The position numbers and the translations under genes were made by a program. The notes beneath the pieces are model-generated. The model ran no database searches and had not been told where the DNA came from. It saw nothing but the letters and a program-made list of their open reading frames with translations. Shown in pieces: positions 8,742 to 17,943 of a DNA stretch of 64,000 bases (its first letter is position 1; each line of letters starts with the position of its first letter). The stretch is from JAOADN01 sp049323795 (GTDB taxonomy: Bacteria > Pseudomonadota > Alphaproteobacteria > Rhodobacterales > Rhodobacteraceae), in assembly GCA_049323795.1 (NCBI GenBank), contig JBMOOH010000031.1:1-64000 (forward strand). The letters run 5' to 3'.

Positions 8742-9506
8742 TCATCCCTTCGCCAGCAGCTTCGCCCGCAGCCGTCCCGCCAGCACCTCGCGCGGCTCGC
8801 CCGACTCGTCGGCGAGCTTGCGCAGCCCGAAATGGACCCGCGCCATCTCCTGGTAGTAGCTCGTGAAGACGTAGTTGATCCACGCCCCCGTCACCGCGCC
8901 CGCCACCGGCGCCGCCTGCGCGGCGAGCTTCTGGCCGAACACCGCCGACAGCCGCGGCGCGACCTTCGCGATCAGCCCCTCGAGCGTCCGCCCCGTGATC
9001 GTCACGCGGGCCGCGAGGAACCCGAGATCCGCCGCATCGTCCCTGGCCAGCGGCCCGGCCGAGGCGAAGACCCGCACGCAGTCGGCCCGTGCCGCCTCGT
9101 CCGCCGGGTCATACCCGTGTTCCGCCGCGATCCCCTGGATCGCCCGCATCAGGATCGTCGTCGTCACCGGCAGCTCCGCCAGCGCCGTCGGCAGCCCGCC
9201 CGCGCCCCCCGCCGCGCCGAGCGCCGCCGCGACCGCCGTGTTCAGCCAGTCGCCGCGGTCCGCCACCATCGTCCGCGACACCGCCGCCGCGTCGAGCGCC
9301 CGTTCGAGCGCCGCCCTCGTCGCCTCCTCGAGCCTGTCCTTCACCCGGTCCGGCAACTTCTCGAGCAGGTTCTCCGCCGTTCCCCCGGCCAGCGACACGA
9401 GGCGAATCCCGACGCCCCCCGCCGCCCGGTGGCGGCGCGCCAGGTCGGCGAGCCGCGCCTCGACATCGACGGCGCTGCGCGCCAGCGGCGGGACAAGATC
9501 GGGCAT
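8742..9506 (-). CDS. EcsC family protein
   Basis: 254 residues. The Ala-rich alternation of helices, LPVTTTILMRAIQGIAAEHG in the middle and GAVTGAWINYVFTSYYQEMA towards the C-terminus match the EcsC family. EcsC was named for the third gene of the Bacillus ecs locus; its biochemical function is unknown, and the proteins are predicted to associate with membranes. It is followed on the same strand by nothing closely coupled. The call rests on recalled family motifs. Confidence 0.78.
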   Translation of the reverse strand: MPDLVPPLARSAVDVEARLADLARRHRAAGGVGIRLVSLAGGTAENLLEKLPDRVKDRLEEATRAALERALDAAAVSRTMVADRGDWLNTAVAAALGAAGGAGGLPTALAELPVTTTILMRAIQGIAAEHGYDPADEAARADCVRVFASAGPLARDDAADLGFLAARVTITGRTLEGLIAKVAPRLSAVFGQKLAAQAAPVAGAVTGAWINYVFTSYYQEMARVHFGLRKLADESGEPREVLAGRLRAKLLAKG

Positions 9507-9631
9507 TGCGTCCTCCGGGGATCAGGTCCGGCCAATATGGGTCCGCCGCCGCGCCACCGCCAGAGTGCCGCCGCGGCCCCCCGGCGCGCGCGGCGCTCTG
9601 CCGCCCGGTGCCGGCGCGCGTCTCGCGGGCA

Positions 9632-10120
9632 TCACTCCCAGTACTTCTCGACCTTCCCCCTCAGCCCCGTCCAGGCCCCCGGGCGGAGTTCCAGCCCCAG
9701 CACCCGCTCGGGGTTCGTGGGCGGCGGCATCTCGACGTTCTCGAGCCTGCGGAACCCGAAGCGCCGGTAATAGGGCAGATCGCCCACCAGCATCACCCGT
9801 TCCCAGCCGAGGCGCCGCGCCTCGGCCAGACTCTCCTGGATGAGAAGGCTCCCCAGCCCCTCGCCCTGCCGCGTCGGGTGCACCGCCACCGGGCCGAGCA
9901 TCAGCGCCTTCCGCCCGCCGACCCGCACGGGCCAGTAGCGGATGACCGCGGCAAGGATCTGGTATTCGTCCCGCAGCGTCAGGCAGAGTTCCCTGACCGG
10001 CTCCACCCCGTCGCGCAGGCGGTAGGAGGACAGGGCCGTCCGCCCCGGCGCGAAGCAGAGGTCGTAGAGCGCCTCCGCCTCCCACCAGTCGGCCTCGGTC
10101 TCCTCCTCGAGCCTGTACAC
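9632..10120 (-). CDS. GNAT family N-acetyltransferase (YhbS-like)
   Basis: 162 residues. The acetyl-CoA binding segment LGPVAVHPTRQGEGLGSLLI, containing the RQGEGLG turn, is near residues 75-95. It is followed by the typical VGDLPYYRRFGFRR block of YhbS-type acetyltransferases. The substrate is unknown. It is divergent from the flavin reductase gene and lies 125 bp upstream of the EcsC gene. Confidence 0.85.
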   Translation of the reverse strand: MYRLEEETEADWWEAEALYDLCFAPGRTALSSYRLRDGVEPVRELCLTLRDEYQILAAVIRYWPVRVGGRKALMLGPVAVHPTRQGEGLGSLLIQESLAEARRLGWERVMLVGDLPYYRRFGFRRLENVEMPPPTNPERVLGLELRPGAWTGLRGKVEKYWE

Positions 10121-10223
10121 GCCGCCGCTCTCCGTCCCCCCCTGCCGGCCCGATCACCGAATCCGGTGGAAACGCCCGGTAACATGGGGATAGTCCGGGG
10201 GCAAACCTGATTGGACCTGCCCG

Positions 10224-10826
10224 ATGTTCTACCGCCCGGAAGACGGCCACGGCCTGCCGAGGAACCCCTTCAACGCCATCGTCTCGCCCCGCCCCATCGG
10301 CTGGATCTCGACCCGCGGGGCGGCGGGCGACAACCTCGCCCCCTATTCCTTCTTCAACGCGGTCGCCTACACGCCGCCCCAGGTGATGTTCGCGTCGACC
10401 GACGCCAAGCCCGACCGGGCCGGCACCAAGGACAGCGTGGCGAACGCCCGCGACAGCGGCGTCTTCGCCGTCAACATCGTGAGCTACGCGCTGAAGGACG
10501 CGATGAACCTCACCTCCGGCCCCTGGGGGAAGGAGGTCGACGAATTCGCCCTTGCCCGGATCGTGAAGGCCGACTGCGTGACGATCGACTGCCCCCGCGT
10601 TGCCGCCGCCCCCGCGACGCTCGAATGCAAGGTTGTCGAGGTCGTGAAGATCCGGGGGAAGGCGAACCTGATCGTCGTGGGCGAGGTCACCGGCGTCCAC
10701 CTCGACGACCGCTTCCTCGTCGGCGGCTTCTGGGACGTGACCCGCTTTGGCGTCCTCGCCCGCGGCGGCTACAGGGACTACTCGGTCGTCCGCGAGGTCT
10801 TCCAGATGACCCGGCCGGGGGAGTGA
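10224..10826 (+). CDS. Flavin reductase-like FMN-binding protein
   Basis: 200 residues. The N-terminal signature NPFNAIVSPRPIGWISTRG followed by NLAPYSFFNAVAYTPP is characteristic of the flavin reductase-like split-barrel family that binds FMN. Members reduce flavin for a partner monooxygenase or act as stand-alone flavoproteins, and no monooxygenase lies beside it. It is divergent from the acetyltransferase gene (about 100 bp between starts) and 189 bp upstream of mtnP, so probably its own transcript. Confidence 0.88.
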   Translation: MFYRPEDGHGLPRNPFNAIVSPRPIGWISTRGAAGDNLAPYSFFNAVAYTPPQVMFASTDAKPDRAGTKDSVANARDSGVFAVNIVSYALKDAMNLTSGPWGKEVDEFALARIVKADCVTIDCPRVAAAPATLECKVVEVVKIRGKANLIVVGEVTGVHLDDRFLVGGFWDVTRFGVLARGGYRDYSVVREVFQMTRPGE

Positions 10827-11015
10827 CGGGTACCCGGTCGCCACCGGTGCGGGGCGGGGTTCCCCCGCCATCGACCCCGCGCCATCGACCCCTGCCCGCA
10901 ATCCCGCCCCGCATGCCCTCCGCGCGCATGGCACTGCGAACGCTGCCCAAACCCCTTCTTTCCGACCGCGGGAACCCCTAAGGTCCGGCGCTGACGGACG
11001 GGGGGGAATCCATCC

Positions 11016-11888
11016 ATGGAAACGAAGATCGGGGTCATCGGCGGGTCGGGCGTCTACGGCATCGCCGGCCTTTCGGGGGCCGAGTGGGTCGCCGTCGACA
11101 CCCCCTGGGGCAGCCCCTCGGACACGATCCTGACCGGCACGCTCGGCAACATCCCCATGGCGTTCCTGCCCCGCCACGGCCGCGGCCACGTCCATTCCCC
11201 CTCGGACGTCCCCTACCGCGCCAACATCGACGCGCTGAAGCGGCTGGGCGTCACCGATGTCGTCGCCGTCTCGGCCTGCGGGTCCTTCCGCGAGGACATG
11301 GCGCCCGGCGATTTCGTCATCGTGGACCAGTACATCGACCGCACCTTCGCGCGGGAGAAATCCTTCTTCTCCACAGGGTTGGTGGCGCATGTAGGCTTCT
11401 CCCACCCCACCTGCGCGCGCCTGTCGAAGGCTTGCGCGCAGGCGGCCCCGGACGGGGTGAGGGTCCACCGAACGGGCACCTACCTCGCCATGGAAGGCCC
11501 CCAGTTCTCCACCCTCGCCGAAAGCCGGATGTACCGCGAGGCGTGGAAGGCCGACATTGTCGGCATGACCGGAATGCCGGAAGCCAAGCTCGCCCGCGAG
11601 GCCGAGCTCTGCTACACCTCCGTGGCGATGGTGACCGACTACGACTGCTGGCACCCCGGCCACGATGCGGTCGATGTTTCGCAGGTGATCCGGACGCTTG
11701 CCGCCAATTCCGGGAACGCCAAGGCCCTCGTCGCCCGTCTCCCCGCCCTCCTCGGCCCCGACCGCGCGCCCTGCCCCTGCGGCTGCGACACCGCGCTGAC
11801 CCACGCCATCATGACCGCACCCGACAGGCGCGACCCGGCGCTCGTGAAGAAACTCGATGCGGTCGCCGGCCGCGTGCTGAAAGGATGA
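11016..11888 (+). CDS. mtnP: S-methyl-5'-thioadenosine phosphorylase
   Basis: 290 residues. It has KIGVIGGSGVYGI at the N-terminus, LPRHGRGHVHSPSDVPYRAN as the phosphate/ribose region and TYLAMEGPQFSTLAESRMYR, all MTA-phosphorylase hallmarks. GMTGMPEAKLAREAELCYTS is the base-binding end, where MTAP enzymes read Thr-x-x-Pro-Glu. The enzyme splits methylthioadenosine with phosphate into adenine and 5-methylthioribose-1-phosphate. The next gene, apt, starts 5 bp after its stop and uses the adenine, a logical operon of polyamine/methionine salvage. No SAM riboswitch is evident upstream. Confidence 0.95.
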   Translation: METKIGVIGGSGVYGIAGLSGAEWVAVDTPWGSPSDTILTGTLGNIPMAFLPRHGRGHVHSPSDVPYRANIDALKRLGVTDVVAVSACGSFREDMAPGDFVIVDQYIDRTFAREKSFFSTGLVAHVGFSHPTCARLSKACAQAAPDGVRVHRTGTYLAMEGPQFSTLAESRMYREAWKADIVGMTGMPEAKLAREAELCYTSVAMVTDYDCWHPGHDAVDVSQVIRTLAANSGNAKALVARLPALLGPDRAPCPCGCDTALTHAIMTAPDRRDPALVKKLDAVAGRVLKG

Positions 11889-11892
11889 CGCG

Positions 11893-12438
11893 ATGAGCGC
11901 CGCAAGGAAGAAGACCGTCAAGGACTACATCCGCACCATCGCCGACTTCCCCCACGAAGGGATCATGTTCCGCGACGTGACCACGCTTTTCGCCGATGCC
12001 CGCGGCTTCCGGATGGCGGTCGACCAGCTCCTCCATCCTTACGCGGGCGAGCGGATCGACAAGGTCGTCGGCCTCGAGGCGCGCGGCTTCATCCTCGGCG
12101 GCGCCCTCGCGCATCAGCTTTCGGTAGGCTTCGTGCCGATCCGCAAGAAGGGCAAGCTGCCGGGGCAGACGATTTCGCAAGGCTACAAGCTGGAATACGG
12201 CGAGGCGATCATGGAAATCCATGAAGACGCGCTGCAACCGGACGAGAAGGTGCTGATCGTGGACGACCTTCTGGCCACGGGAGGCACCTGCGAGGCGGGG
12301 ATAAGGCTGTGCGAGCGGCTCGGGGCCGAGGTGATCGGCTGCGCCTTCGTGATCGACCTGCCGGATCTCGGCGGGCGGAAGCTTCTGGAGAAGCTCGGGA
12401 TGAGCGTGCATGTGCTCTGCGAGTTCGAGGGGGCGTGA
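11893..12438 (+). CDS. apt: Adenine phosphoribosyltransferase
   Basis: 181 residues. The PRPP-binding motif VLIVDDLLATGGT is at about 120-132, with GLEARGFILGG near 60-70 and FRDVTTLFAD near 27-35. These are diagnostic for Apt, which converts adenine and PRPP to AMP. It follows mtnP with only 4 intervening bases, so cotranscription and possibly coupling are expected. It converges on the acetyltransferase gene, with a GC-rich hairpin between them. Confidence 0.95.
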   Translation: MSAARKKTVKDYIRTIADFPHEGIMFRDVTTLFADARGFRMAVDQLLHPYAGERIDKVVGLEARGFILGGALAHQLSVGFVPIRKKGKLPGQTISQGYKLEYGEAIMEIHEDALQPDEKVLIVDDLLATGGTCEAGIRLCERLGAEVIGCAFVIDLPDLGGRKLLEKLGMSVHVLCEFEGA

Positions 12439-12446
12439 CCGATCCG

Positions 12447-12466
12447 GGCCGGCCCCGGAGCCGGCC
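12447..12466. terminator. GC-rich hairpin between convergent apt and an acetyltransferase gene
   Basis: GGCCGG (12447-12452) and CCGGCC (12461-12466) form a 6-bp stem with an 8-nt loop, nine bases past the apt stop. There is no T-run, so termination is only a possibility. Confidence 0.35.
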
Positions 12467-12488
12467 TCGTCCCTGTCGGGTTGCAGAT

Positions 12489-12986
12489 CTACAAGAGACT
12501 CATTTCCATGAAAATGACGCGCCCGACATAGTGCCTTGGGAAGCCCTCAGGGGCCGCAACGTCCCGGAACCCCGCCGCGCGATAGATCTCATGTGCCCCC
12601 GTCATCGTGTGATAGCTGTCCAGAACAATCCGTTTGCGCCCTTGCGCGCGGGCCACCGCGACCAGTTCCTGCACGAGTCTTGACCCGATCCCGCCTCCGC
12701 GCTGATCCGGGCGGACATACATCCGCTTCAGCTCGACGGTGTCCCGATCATGCTCGCGGAATGCGACGCATCCCGCGGGCCTGCCGTTGTTTGTCGCCAG
12801 CAGGAAACTGCCCGTCGGCGGCGCGTAGATTCCGGGAAGGCCGTCAAGCTCTGCTTCCAGATCCTTGAAGGTCGGTGCGGTCTGCGCATCCGGATCCTGG
12901 GTGTTCGCCCAGGCGACAAATTCGAGCACCAGCCCTCTGACAGCCGCGCAGTCGTCCGGCGTCGATATCTGCCCGATACTGACCAT
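12489..12986 (-). CDS. GNAT family N-acetyltransferase
   Basis: 165 residues from ATG at 12986; a longer in-frame extension (MFQSRRKMLASPRGG) looks non-coding. The acetyl-CoA motif is VELKRMYVRPDQRGGGIGSR, with QRGGGIG as the pyrophosphate turn, followed by LDSYHTMTGAHEIYRAAGF. This is the common small GNAT with ELKRMYV. Substrate unknown. Convergent with apt. Confidence 0.85.
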   Translation of the reverse strand: MVSIGQISTPDDCAAVRGLVLEFVAWANTQDPDAQTAPTFKDLEAELDGLPGIYAPPTGSFLLATNNGRPAGCVAFREHDRDTVELKRMYVRPDQRGGGIGSRLVQELVAVARAQGRKRIVLDSYHTMTGAHEIYRAAGFRDVAAPEGFPRHYVGRVIFMEMSLL

Positions 12987-13095
12987 CCCGCTGATGCCCC
13001 CCTCCCCGCCCCGGGGGGAGGCTAGCATCTTGCGCCGGGATTGGAACAACCCTCTGCGTCGCCGCAGTCCGACCGTCGCCGGAACATCAGCGGTG

Positions 13096-14514
13096 TCACG
13101 CCCCCGCCTTCAGCACCGCCCCCGGGTTCATGATCCCCAGGGGGTCGAGCGCCTTCTTGATCGCCCGCATCGCGGCGAGCTTCGCGGGGTCGCCGTAGCG
13201 TTCCAGGTCGTCCACCTTCAGCCGCCCGATCCCGTGTTCGGCGCTGACCGATCCGCCCATGGCGTGGACAAGATCGTGGACGGCCCGCTTCACCTCGGCG
13301 GTGCGGTGCCGCAGGGCCGGAACCGGCCCCCCCCTCGGCGGGAAGACGTTCCAGTGCAGGTTCCCGTCGCCCAGATGGCCGAAGACGTTGATGCGGAAGT
13401 CGCCGACCTTTGCCACCTCGGCCGGTGCCTGCGCCAGGAAGTCGGGGACAAGGCCCAGAGGCAGCGAGATGTCGTGCGACGACACCGCCCCGATCCGCCG
13501 GTTCCCCTCGGGGAGGCGTTCGCGGAACTCCCAGAAGGCCGCGCGCTGCCCCTCGTTCTGCGCGATGAGCCCGTCATCCGAGATCCCCTGCGCCACCGCG
13601 GCCCCGAACAGCCCCTCGAGCGCGCCGGCCGGATCGAGGCCTGCGGGCATCCCGACCTCGATCAGCACGACCCAGTCCGGCGGGTCGGGCCACGGAGCCC
13701 GGTATTCCGGCATCGACTCGGCCAGGAACTCGGTCCCGGCCCGGTGGATCAGTTCGAAGGCCGAGACGCAGCCGCCCATCCGGTCCTCCGCCAGCGCCAG
13801 AAGGTCGAGCGCGGCGCGGGGCGAAGCCACCGCCAGCATCGCCGTTCCCTCGCCCGCGGGCCTGGGAAACAGCCGCAGGCTCGCCGCCGTGATGATGCCG
13901 AGCGTCCCTTCGGCCCCGATCAGGAGGTGGCGGAGGTCGTAGCCCGTGTTGTCCTTCCTCAGCCGCTTCAGCCCGTGCATCACCGACCCGTCGGGCATCA
14001 CCGCCTCGACCCCCAGCACCAGATCGCGCGCGTTGCCGTAGCGGATGACGTTCACCCCGCCCGCGTTCGTCGAGAGAACCCCCCCGATCCGGGCCGTCCC
14101 CTGCGCGGCGAGCGTCAGCGGGAAGATGCGGCCGACGCTCTCGGCGGCCGCACGGGCATCGGCGAGGATCACGCCCGCCTCGGCGACAAGCACGTTTTCC
14201 TCGGGGAAGGTCGCCCGCACCCGGTTCATGCGCTCGAGCGACAGGATGAGGGGCGCCGTATCCGCCGCCATGACCTGTCCGAGGACAAGCCCGGTGCCTC
14301 CGCCGTAAGGAACGATCCCCACCCGCGCGGCCGCACAGGCCCCGACGACCGCCGCGACCTCGGCGGCATTCCGTGGCCGGGCGACGAAGGCGCCGTGGCC
14401 GGTGACGCGGCCCCGGGGCTCTTCCAGATGGCGCGGCTCGGCCGGCCCTACCGCCCCGGGCGCAAGAGCCGCGGAAAGTCGTCCGGCAAAGGCGGCATCG
14501 GCGGGATTGAGCAT
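13096..14514 (-). CDS. FAD-linked oxidase of the GlcD / D-lactate dehydrogenase type
   Basis: 472 residues. The FAD_binding_4 loop VGIVPYGGGTGLVLGQ lies near residues 65-80; LSTNAGGVNVIRYGNARDLV and GYDLRHLLIGAEGTLGIIT are typical of the GlcD/DLD family. The C-terminal half (FAD-oxidase C domain) includes NVFGHLGDGNLHWNVFPP and ends SAEHGIGRLK. It oxidises a 2-hydroxyacid, plausibly D-lactate, D-2-hydroxyglutarate or glycolate, passing electrons to the membrane chain. No glcE or glcF partner is present, which favours a stand-alone D-lactate or D-2-hydroxyglutarate dehydrogenase. Confidence 0.9.
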   Translation of the reverse strand: MLNPADAAFAGRLSAALAPGAVGPAEPRHLEEPRGRVTGHGAFVARPRNAAEVAAVVGACAAARVGIVPYGGGTGLVLGQVMAADTAPLILSLERMNRVRATFPEENVLVAEAGVILADARAAAESVGRIFPLTLAAQGTARIGGVLSTNAGGVNVIRYGNARDLVLGVEAVMPDGSVMHGLKRLRKDNTGYDLRHLLIGAEGTLGIITAASLRLFPRPAGEGTAMLAVASPRAALDLLALAEDRMGGCVSAFELIHRAGTEFLAESMPEYRAPWPDPPDWVVLIEVGMPAGLDPAGALEGLFGAAVAQGISDDGLIAQNEGQRAAFWEFRERLPEGNRRIGAVSSHDISLPLGLVPDFLAQAPAEVAKVGDFRINVFGHLGDGNLHWNVFPPRGGPVPALRHRTAEVKRAVHDLVHAMGGSVSAEHGIGRLKVDDLERYGDPAKLAAMRAIKKALDPLGIMNPGAVLKAGA

Positions 14515-14706
14515 GAGGCAGCCCTAGGATTTCCCGGGCCATGAAGCATGCCCGAAGCCCCGTCGGCAACCCCGCCCGCACCTCTGCCCGCACCCCCGGC
14601 GACACGGATCGGAAAAGCCCCTGCGAAACAGGGCCGGAGGTGGTCGGGGCAGAGCCGCAGGAAACGTGCGGGGGGGGGGCCGCGCGGGCGCGCAGATGCC
14701 GGCGCC

Positions 14707-15291
14707 TCAGCCCGCGTCCGTCTTGCCGCGCCGGTCCACCCGCAGGCTTGCGTAGAGGACATGGTTCCGCCAGCGGCCGTTGATCTGGAGATAGGCCTGC
14801 GCGACGCCCTCGTACTTGAACCCCGATTTCTCGAGCACCCCGCGAGAGGCGGCGTTCTCGGGCAGGCAGGCGGCCTCGATCCGGCTCAGGTCGAGGACCG
14901 TGAAGGCGTGGTGCACCACCGCGCGAATCGCCTCGCGCATGTAGCCCTGCCGCGCATAGGGCCCGCCCACCCAGTAGCCGAGCGTGCCGGACTGCGCCGG
15001 CCCGCGCCGGACGTTGTCGAGCGTGATCGCGCCAACCAGCCGGTCATCCTCGCGCCGGATCAGGAACAGCGGCAGCGCCGTGCCTGTCGCCTGCGCGCGT
15101 GTCGCCCAGTAGACGCGGTTGGTGAAGGCCTTGCGCGTCAGGTGGTCCTCGGCCCAGGACGGCTCCCACGGGATCAGGAAGTCGCGGCTTTCGTCGCGCA
15201 GCGTGGACCATCCTCGGTAGTCCGAATGGGTCGGAAGGCGAAGGGTCATGCGCTCGGTTTCGATACGCACCTTGCGGCGGCCGATGAGCAT
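14707..15291 (-). CDS. RimJ/RimL-type GNAT acetyltransferase
   Basis: 194 residues, starting at an ATG that shares one base with the stop of the upstream M16 peptidase gene (TGATG), so translational coupling is likely. IETERMTLRLPTHSDYRGW and LGYWVGGPYARQGYMREAIR are the RimJ-like hallmarks; ENAASRGVLEKSGFKYEG follows. RimJ-type enzymes acetylate N-terminal amino groups of ribosomal proteins or other substrates; the target here is unknown. It ends the long leftward cta-thrC-peptidase run. Confidence 0.88.
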   Translation of the reverse strand: MLIGRRKVRIETERMTLRLPTHSDYRGWSTLRDESRDFLIPWEPSWAEDHLTRKAFTNRVYWATRAQATGTALPLFLIRREDDRLVGAITLDNVRRGPAQSGTLGYWVGGPYARQGYMREAIRAVVHHAFTVLDLSRIEAACLPENAASRGVLEKSGFKYEGVAQAYLQINGRWRNHVLYASLRVDRRGKTDAG

Positions 15292-16550
15292 CAGGCCTCG
15301 AGCCTGTCCTTGAGATCGCCGAGGCGCGGGGCCGCACCGACCGGCCCGTAGAGCGCGAGCGCCGTATCGCCCTGGCATACCAGCCGCTCGGCGTAGGCCA
15401 GCACGTCCGCCCGTGTCACCGCATCGATCTTCGCGGTCGCCTCGGCGAGGTTCGGGACATAGCCCCAGATCGAGATGTAGCGCGCCAGACGTTCGGCGCG
15501 GCTCGACGGGCTTTCGAGCCCCATCAGAAGGCCCGCCTTCATCTGCGCCCGCGCCCGCGCCACCTCGGCCTCGGTCATGTCCTCGGCAGCGCGCTTCAGT
15601 TCGTCCATCGTGATGCGGCAGAGATCGCCGATCTCGGCCTCGGAGGTGCCGGCATAGATCGTGATCATGCCGGTGTCCTCGTAGCTGCCGGACTGGGCGT
15701 AGATCGAATAGCACAGGCCCCGCTCCTCGCGGACCTTCTGGAACAGGCGCGAGGACATGCCGCCCCCGAGCGCCGTCGTGTAGACCTGGCTCACGTAGAG
15801 GTCGGCGTCGCGGTAGGCGGGCCCGCGGAAGCCCATCGCGAAGTGGACCTGCTCGAGGTCCTTGACCTCGCGCCGCTCGTTTCCGGCCCAGGTCGCGGCC
15901 TGCATCCCCGGCGTGCCCACCGGCTTCAGGTGCCCAAAGATCCCTTCGGCCTGCCGGACGATGGCCGCGTGATCGACCGATCCCGCGGCGGCGAGGATCA
16001 TCTGGTCGGGGCCGTAATGTTCCTTCACGAAGGTCTTCAGGTCCGTCCGCCTGAAGGCCGACACCCTCTCGGCCGGCCCGAGGATCGTGCGGCCCAGCGC
16101 CTGCCCCGGAAACGCCGCCTCCTGCAGCCAGTCGAAGATGATGTCGTCCGGCGTGTCGAGAGCCTGGCCGATCTCCTGCAGGATGACGTGCCGCTCGACC
16201 TCGATCTCCTTGGCGTCGAAGACCGGGTTCAGCACGATGTCCGAAACGACGTCGATGGCAAGCGGCACGTCCGCTTCGAGAACGCGGGCGTAATAGGCGG
16301 TCATCTCGCGGCTCGTGTAGGCGTTGATGTAGCCGCCCACGTCCTCGATCTCCTCGGCGATCTGCGCGGCGCTCCGGCGCTTCGTGCCCTTGAACGCCAT
16401 GTGCTCGAGAAAATGCGCTATGCCGTTCTGCTCGGGCCGCTCGTGGCGCCCGCCCGCGTCGATCCAGAGCCCGACCGAGGCCGAGGCGAGGCCGTCCATG
16501 CGTTCGGTCACGACCCGAAGGCCGCTCGTGAGTGTCGTGATCTCCGTCAC
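15291..16550 (-). CDS. M16 family zinc peptidase (processing-peptidase-like)
   Basis: 419 residues. The inverted zinc motif HFLEH (46-50) with the third ligand expected at about Glu126 (LQEI) is intact, so this is an active-type M16B subunit resembling the mitochondrial processing peptidase beta subunit. It begins with GTG at 16550 in a four-base overlap with the thrC stop (GTGA), and its own stop overlaps the RimJ-like start. M16 peptidases cleave small peptides and presequences in the cytoplasm or periplasm; no signal peptide is seen. The linkage to thrC is common in this bacterial family. Confidence 0.93.
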   Translation of the reverse strand: MTEITTLTSGLRVVTERMDGLASASVGLWIDAGGRHERPEQNGIAHFLEHMAFKGTKRRSAAQIAEEIEDVGGYINAYTSREMTAYYARVLEADVPLAIDVVSDIVLNPVFDAKEIEVERHVILQEIGQALDTPDDIIFDWLQEAAFPGQALGRTILGPAERVSAFRRTDLKTFVKEHYGPDQMILAAAGSVDHAAIVRQAEGIFGHLKPVGTPGMQAATWAGNERREVKDLEQVHFAMGFRGPAYRDADLYVSQVYTTALGGGMSSRLFQKVREERGLCYSIYAQSGSYEDTGMITIYAGTSEAEIGDLCRITMDELKRAAEDMTEAEVARARAQMKAGLLMGLESPSSRAERLARYISIWGYVPNLAEATAKIDAVTRADVLAYAERLVCQGDTALALYGPVGAAPRLGDLKDRLEA

Positions 16551-17932
16551 CGCGCGCGCCTTTCGTCGATAACGGCCTCGATCCTCTTCAGGTCGTTGGG
16601 CACCTTCGTGACCCTTTCGTGGCGCGACATGAGACCGGCCATCCGGGCCGGAAGCGCCGGGCGGATCCCCGTGGTGGCCGCGACTGCGTCGGGAAACTTC
16701 GCCGGATGCGCGGTCGCGAGCGTCACCATCGGGGTGGCGCCCAGATGCCCCTTCGCCACCCGCACGCCGACCGCCGTGTGGGGGCAGACCAGTTCGCCCG
16801 TCTCGGCCAGCGTCGCGGCGATCTCGGCCCGCGTCTCGTCCTCGGACACGCGGCCCGAGGCGAAGGTCTGCCTGAGCGCCCCAATCGCCCCCTGGCTCAC
16901 CGTGAAGCCGCCGCGCCTCAGTTCGTCCATGAGCTGCGCGACCGCACGCGCGTCCCGCCCGTAGGCGTCGAACAGCGCGCGCTCGAAGTTGGAACTGACC
17001 TGGATGTCCATCGACGGGCTGATCGACGGCTTCACCCCGTCCATCTCGTACCGGCCCGAGGTGAGACAGCGGTGCAGGATGTCGTTCTGATTCGTCGCGA
17101 CCACGAGCTTCTCGACGGGCAGGCCCATGCGCCGGGCGACGGACCCCGCGTAGATGTCGCCGAAGTTCCCCGTCGGCACCGTGAAGCTGACCGCCCGGTA
17201 CGGCGCGCCGAGCGCCACGGCGGCGGTGAAGTAGTAGACGACCTGCGCCAGAACCCGCGCCCAGTTGATGCTGTTCACGCCGGCGAGCCCCACCCGGTCG
17301 CGGAACGCGAAATCGTTGAACATGTCCTTCAGCCGCGCCTGGGCATCGTCGAAGTCCCCGGCGAGGGCGAGGGCATGGACGTTCGCCTCGGACGGCGTGG
17401 TCATCTGCCGGCGCTGCACCTCGGACACGCGACCATGCGGGTAGAGGATGAAGACATCGACGTTCGAGAGCCCGCGGAACGCCTCGATGGCCGCGGATCC
17501 GGTGTCGCCGCTCGTCGCGCCCACGATCGTGATGCGCCGCCCGTCGCGGGCCAGCGCGATCTGGAAGAGCTGCCCGATGAGCTGCATCGCGAAGTCCTTG
17601 AACGCGAGCGTGGGCCCATGGAACAGCTCGAGCAGGAAGTGGCCCGGCGCAAGCTGGACCAGCGGTGCGCGGGCCGCGTGGCCGAAGCCTGCATAGGCGC
17701 GGGCGATGGCGGTCCGGAGCTCATCCTCGCCGAAGGCGTCCGCGACGAAGGGCAGGATCACGCGAAAGGCCGCGTCCTCGTAGGACAGGCCCGCCAGTGC
17801 CGCGATGTCGCCGGCGGCCATCACCGGCACGGCGTCGGGCACGTAGAGCCCCCCGTCCCGCGCCAGCCCGGCCAGCATCGCTTCGCCGAAACCGAGAACC
17901 GGGGCTGATCCCCGTGTGGATACGTAGTTCAT
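16547..17932 (-). CDS. thrC: Threonine synthase
   Basis: 461 residues, starting MNYVSTRG at 17932. The PLP lysine lies in the GPTLAFKDFAMQ block (Lys112), and ITIVGATSGDTGSAAIEAF is the phosphate-binding loop. NSINWARVLAQVVYYF and FTVPTGNFGDIYAGSVA are typical of the long bacterial threonine synthases. The enzyme makes threonine from O-phospho-homoserine. It follows the SURF1 gene by 11 bp and overlaps the M16 peptidase start by 4 bp. There is no sign of a threonine/isoleucine attenuator; transcription probably comes from the cta operon. Confidence 0.96.
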   Translation of the reverse strand: MNYVSTRGSAPVLGFGEAMLAGLARDGGLYVPDAVPVMAAGDIAALAGLSYEDAAFRVILPFVADAFGEDELRTAIARAYAGFGHAARAPLVQLAPGHFLLELFHGPTLAFKDFAMQLIGQLFQIALARDGRRITIVGATSGDTGSAAIEAFRGLSNVDVFILYPHGRVSEVQRRQMTTPSEANVHALALAGDFDDAQARLKDMFNDFAFRDRVGLAGVNSINWARVLAQVVYYFTAAVALGAPYRAVSFTVPTGNFGDIYAGSVARRMGLPVEKLVVATNQNDILHRCLTSGRYEMDGVKPSISPSMDIQVSSNFERALFDAYGRDARAVAQLMDELRRGGFTVSQGAIGALRQTFASGRVSEDETRAEIAATLAETGELVCPHTAVGVRVAKGHLGATPMVTLATAHPAKFPDAVAATTGIRPALPARMAGLMSRHERVTKVPNDLKRIEAVIDERRAR

Positions 17933-17943
17933 CTGCCCGACAG

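Noticed and set aside
10827..11015. Possible SAM or purine riboswitch upstream of mtnP
   Set aside because: No conserved riboswitch core could be recognised in this GC-rich gap.
17933..17943. Threonine attenuator before thrC
   Set aside because: Only 11 bp separate SURF1 and thrC; no leader peptide fits.
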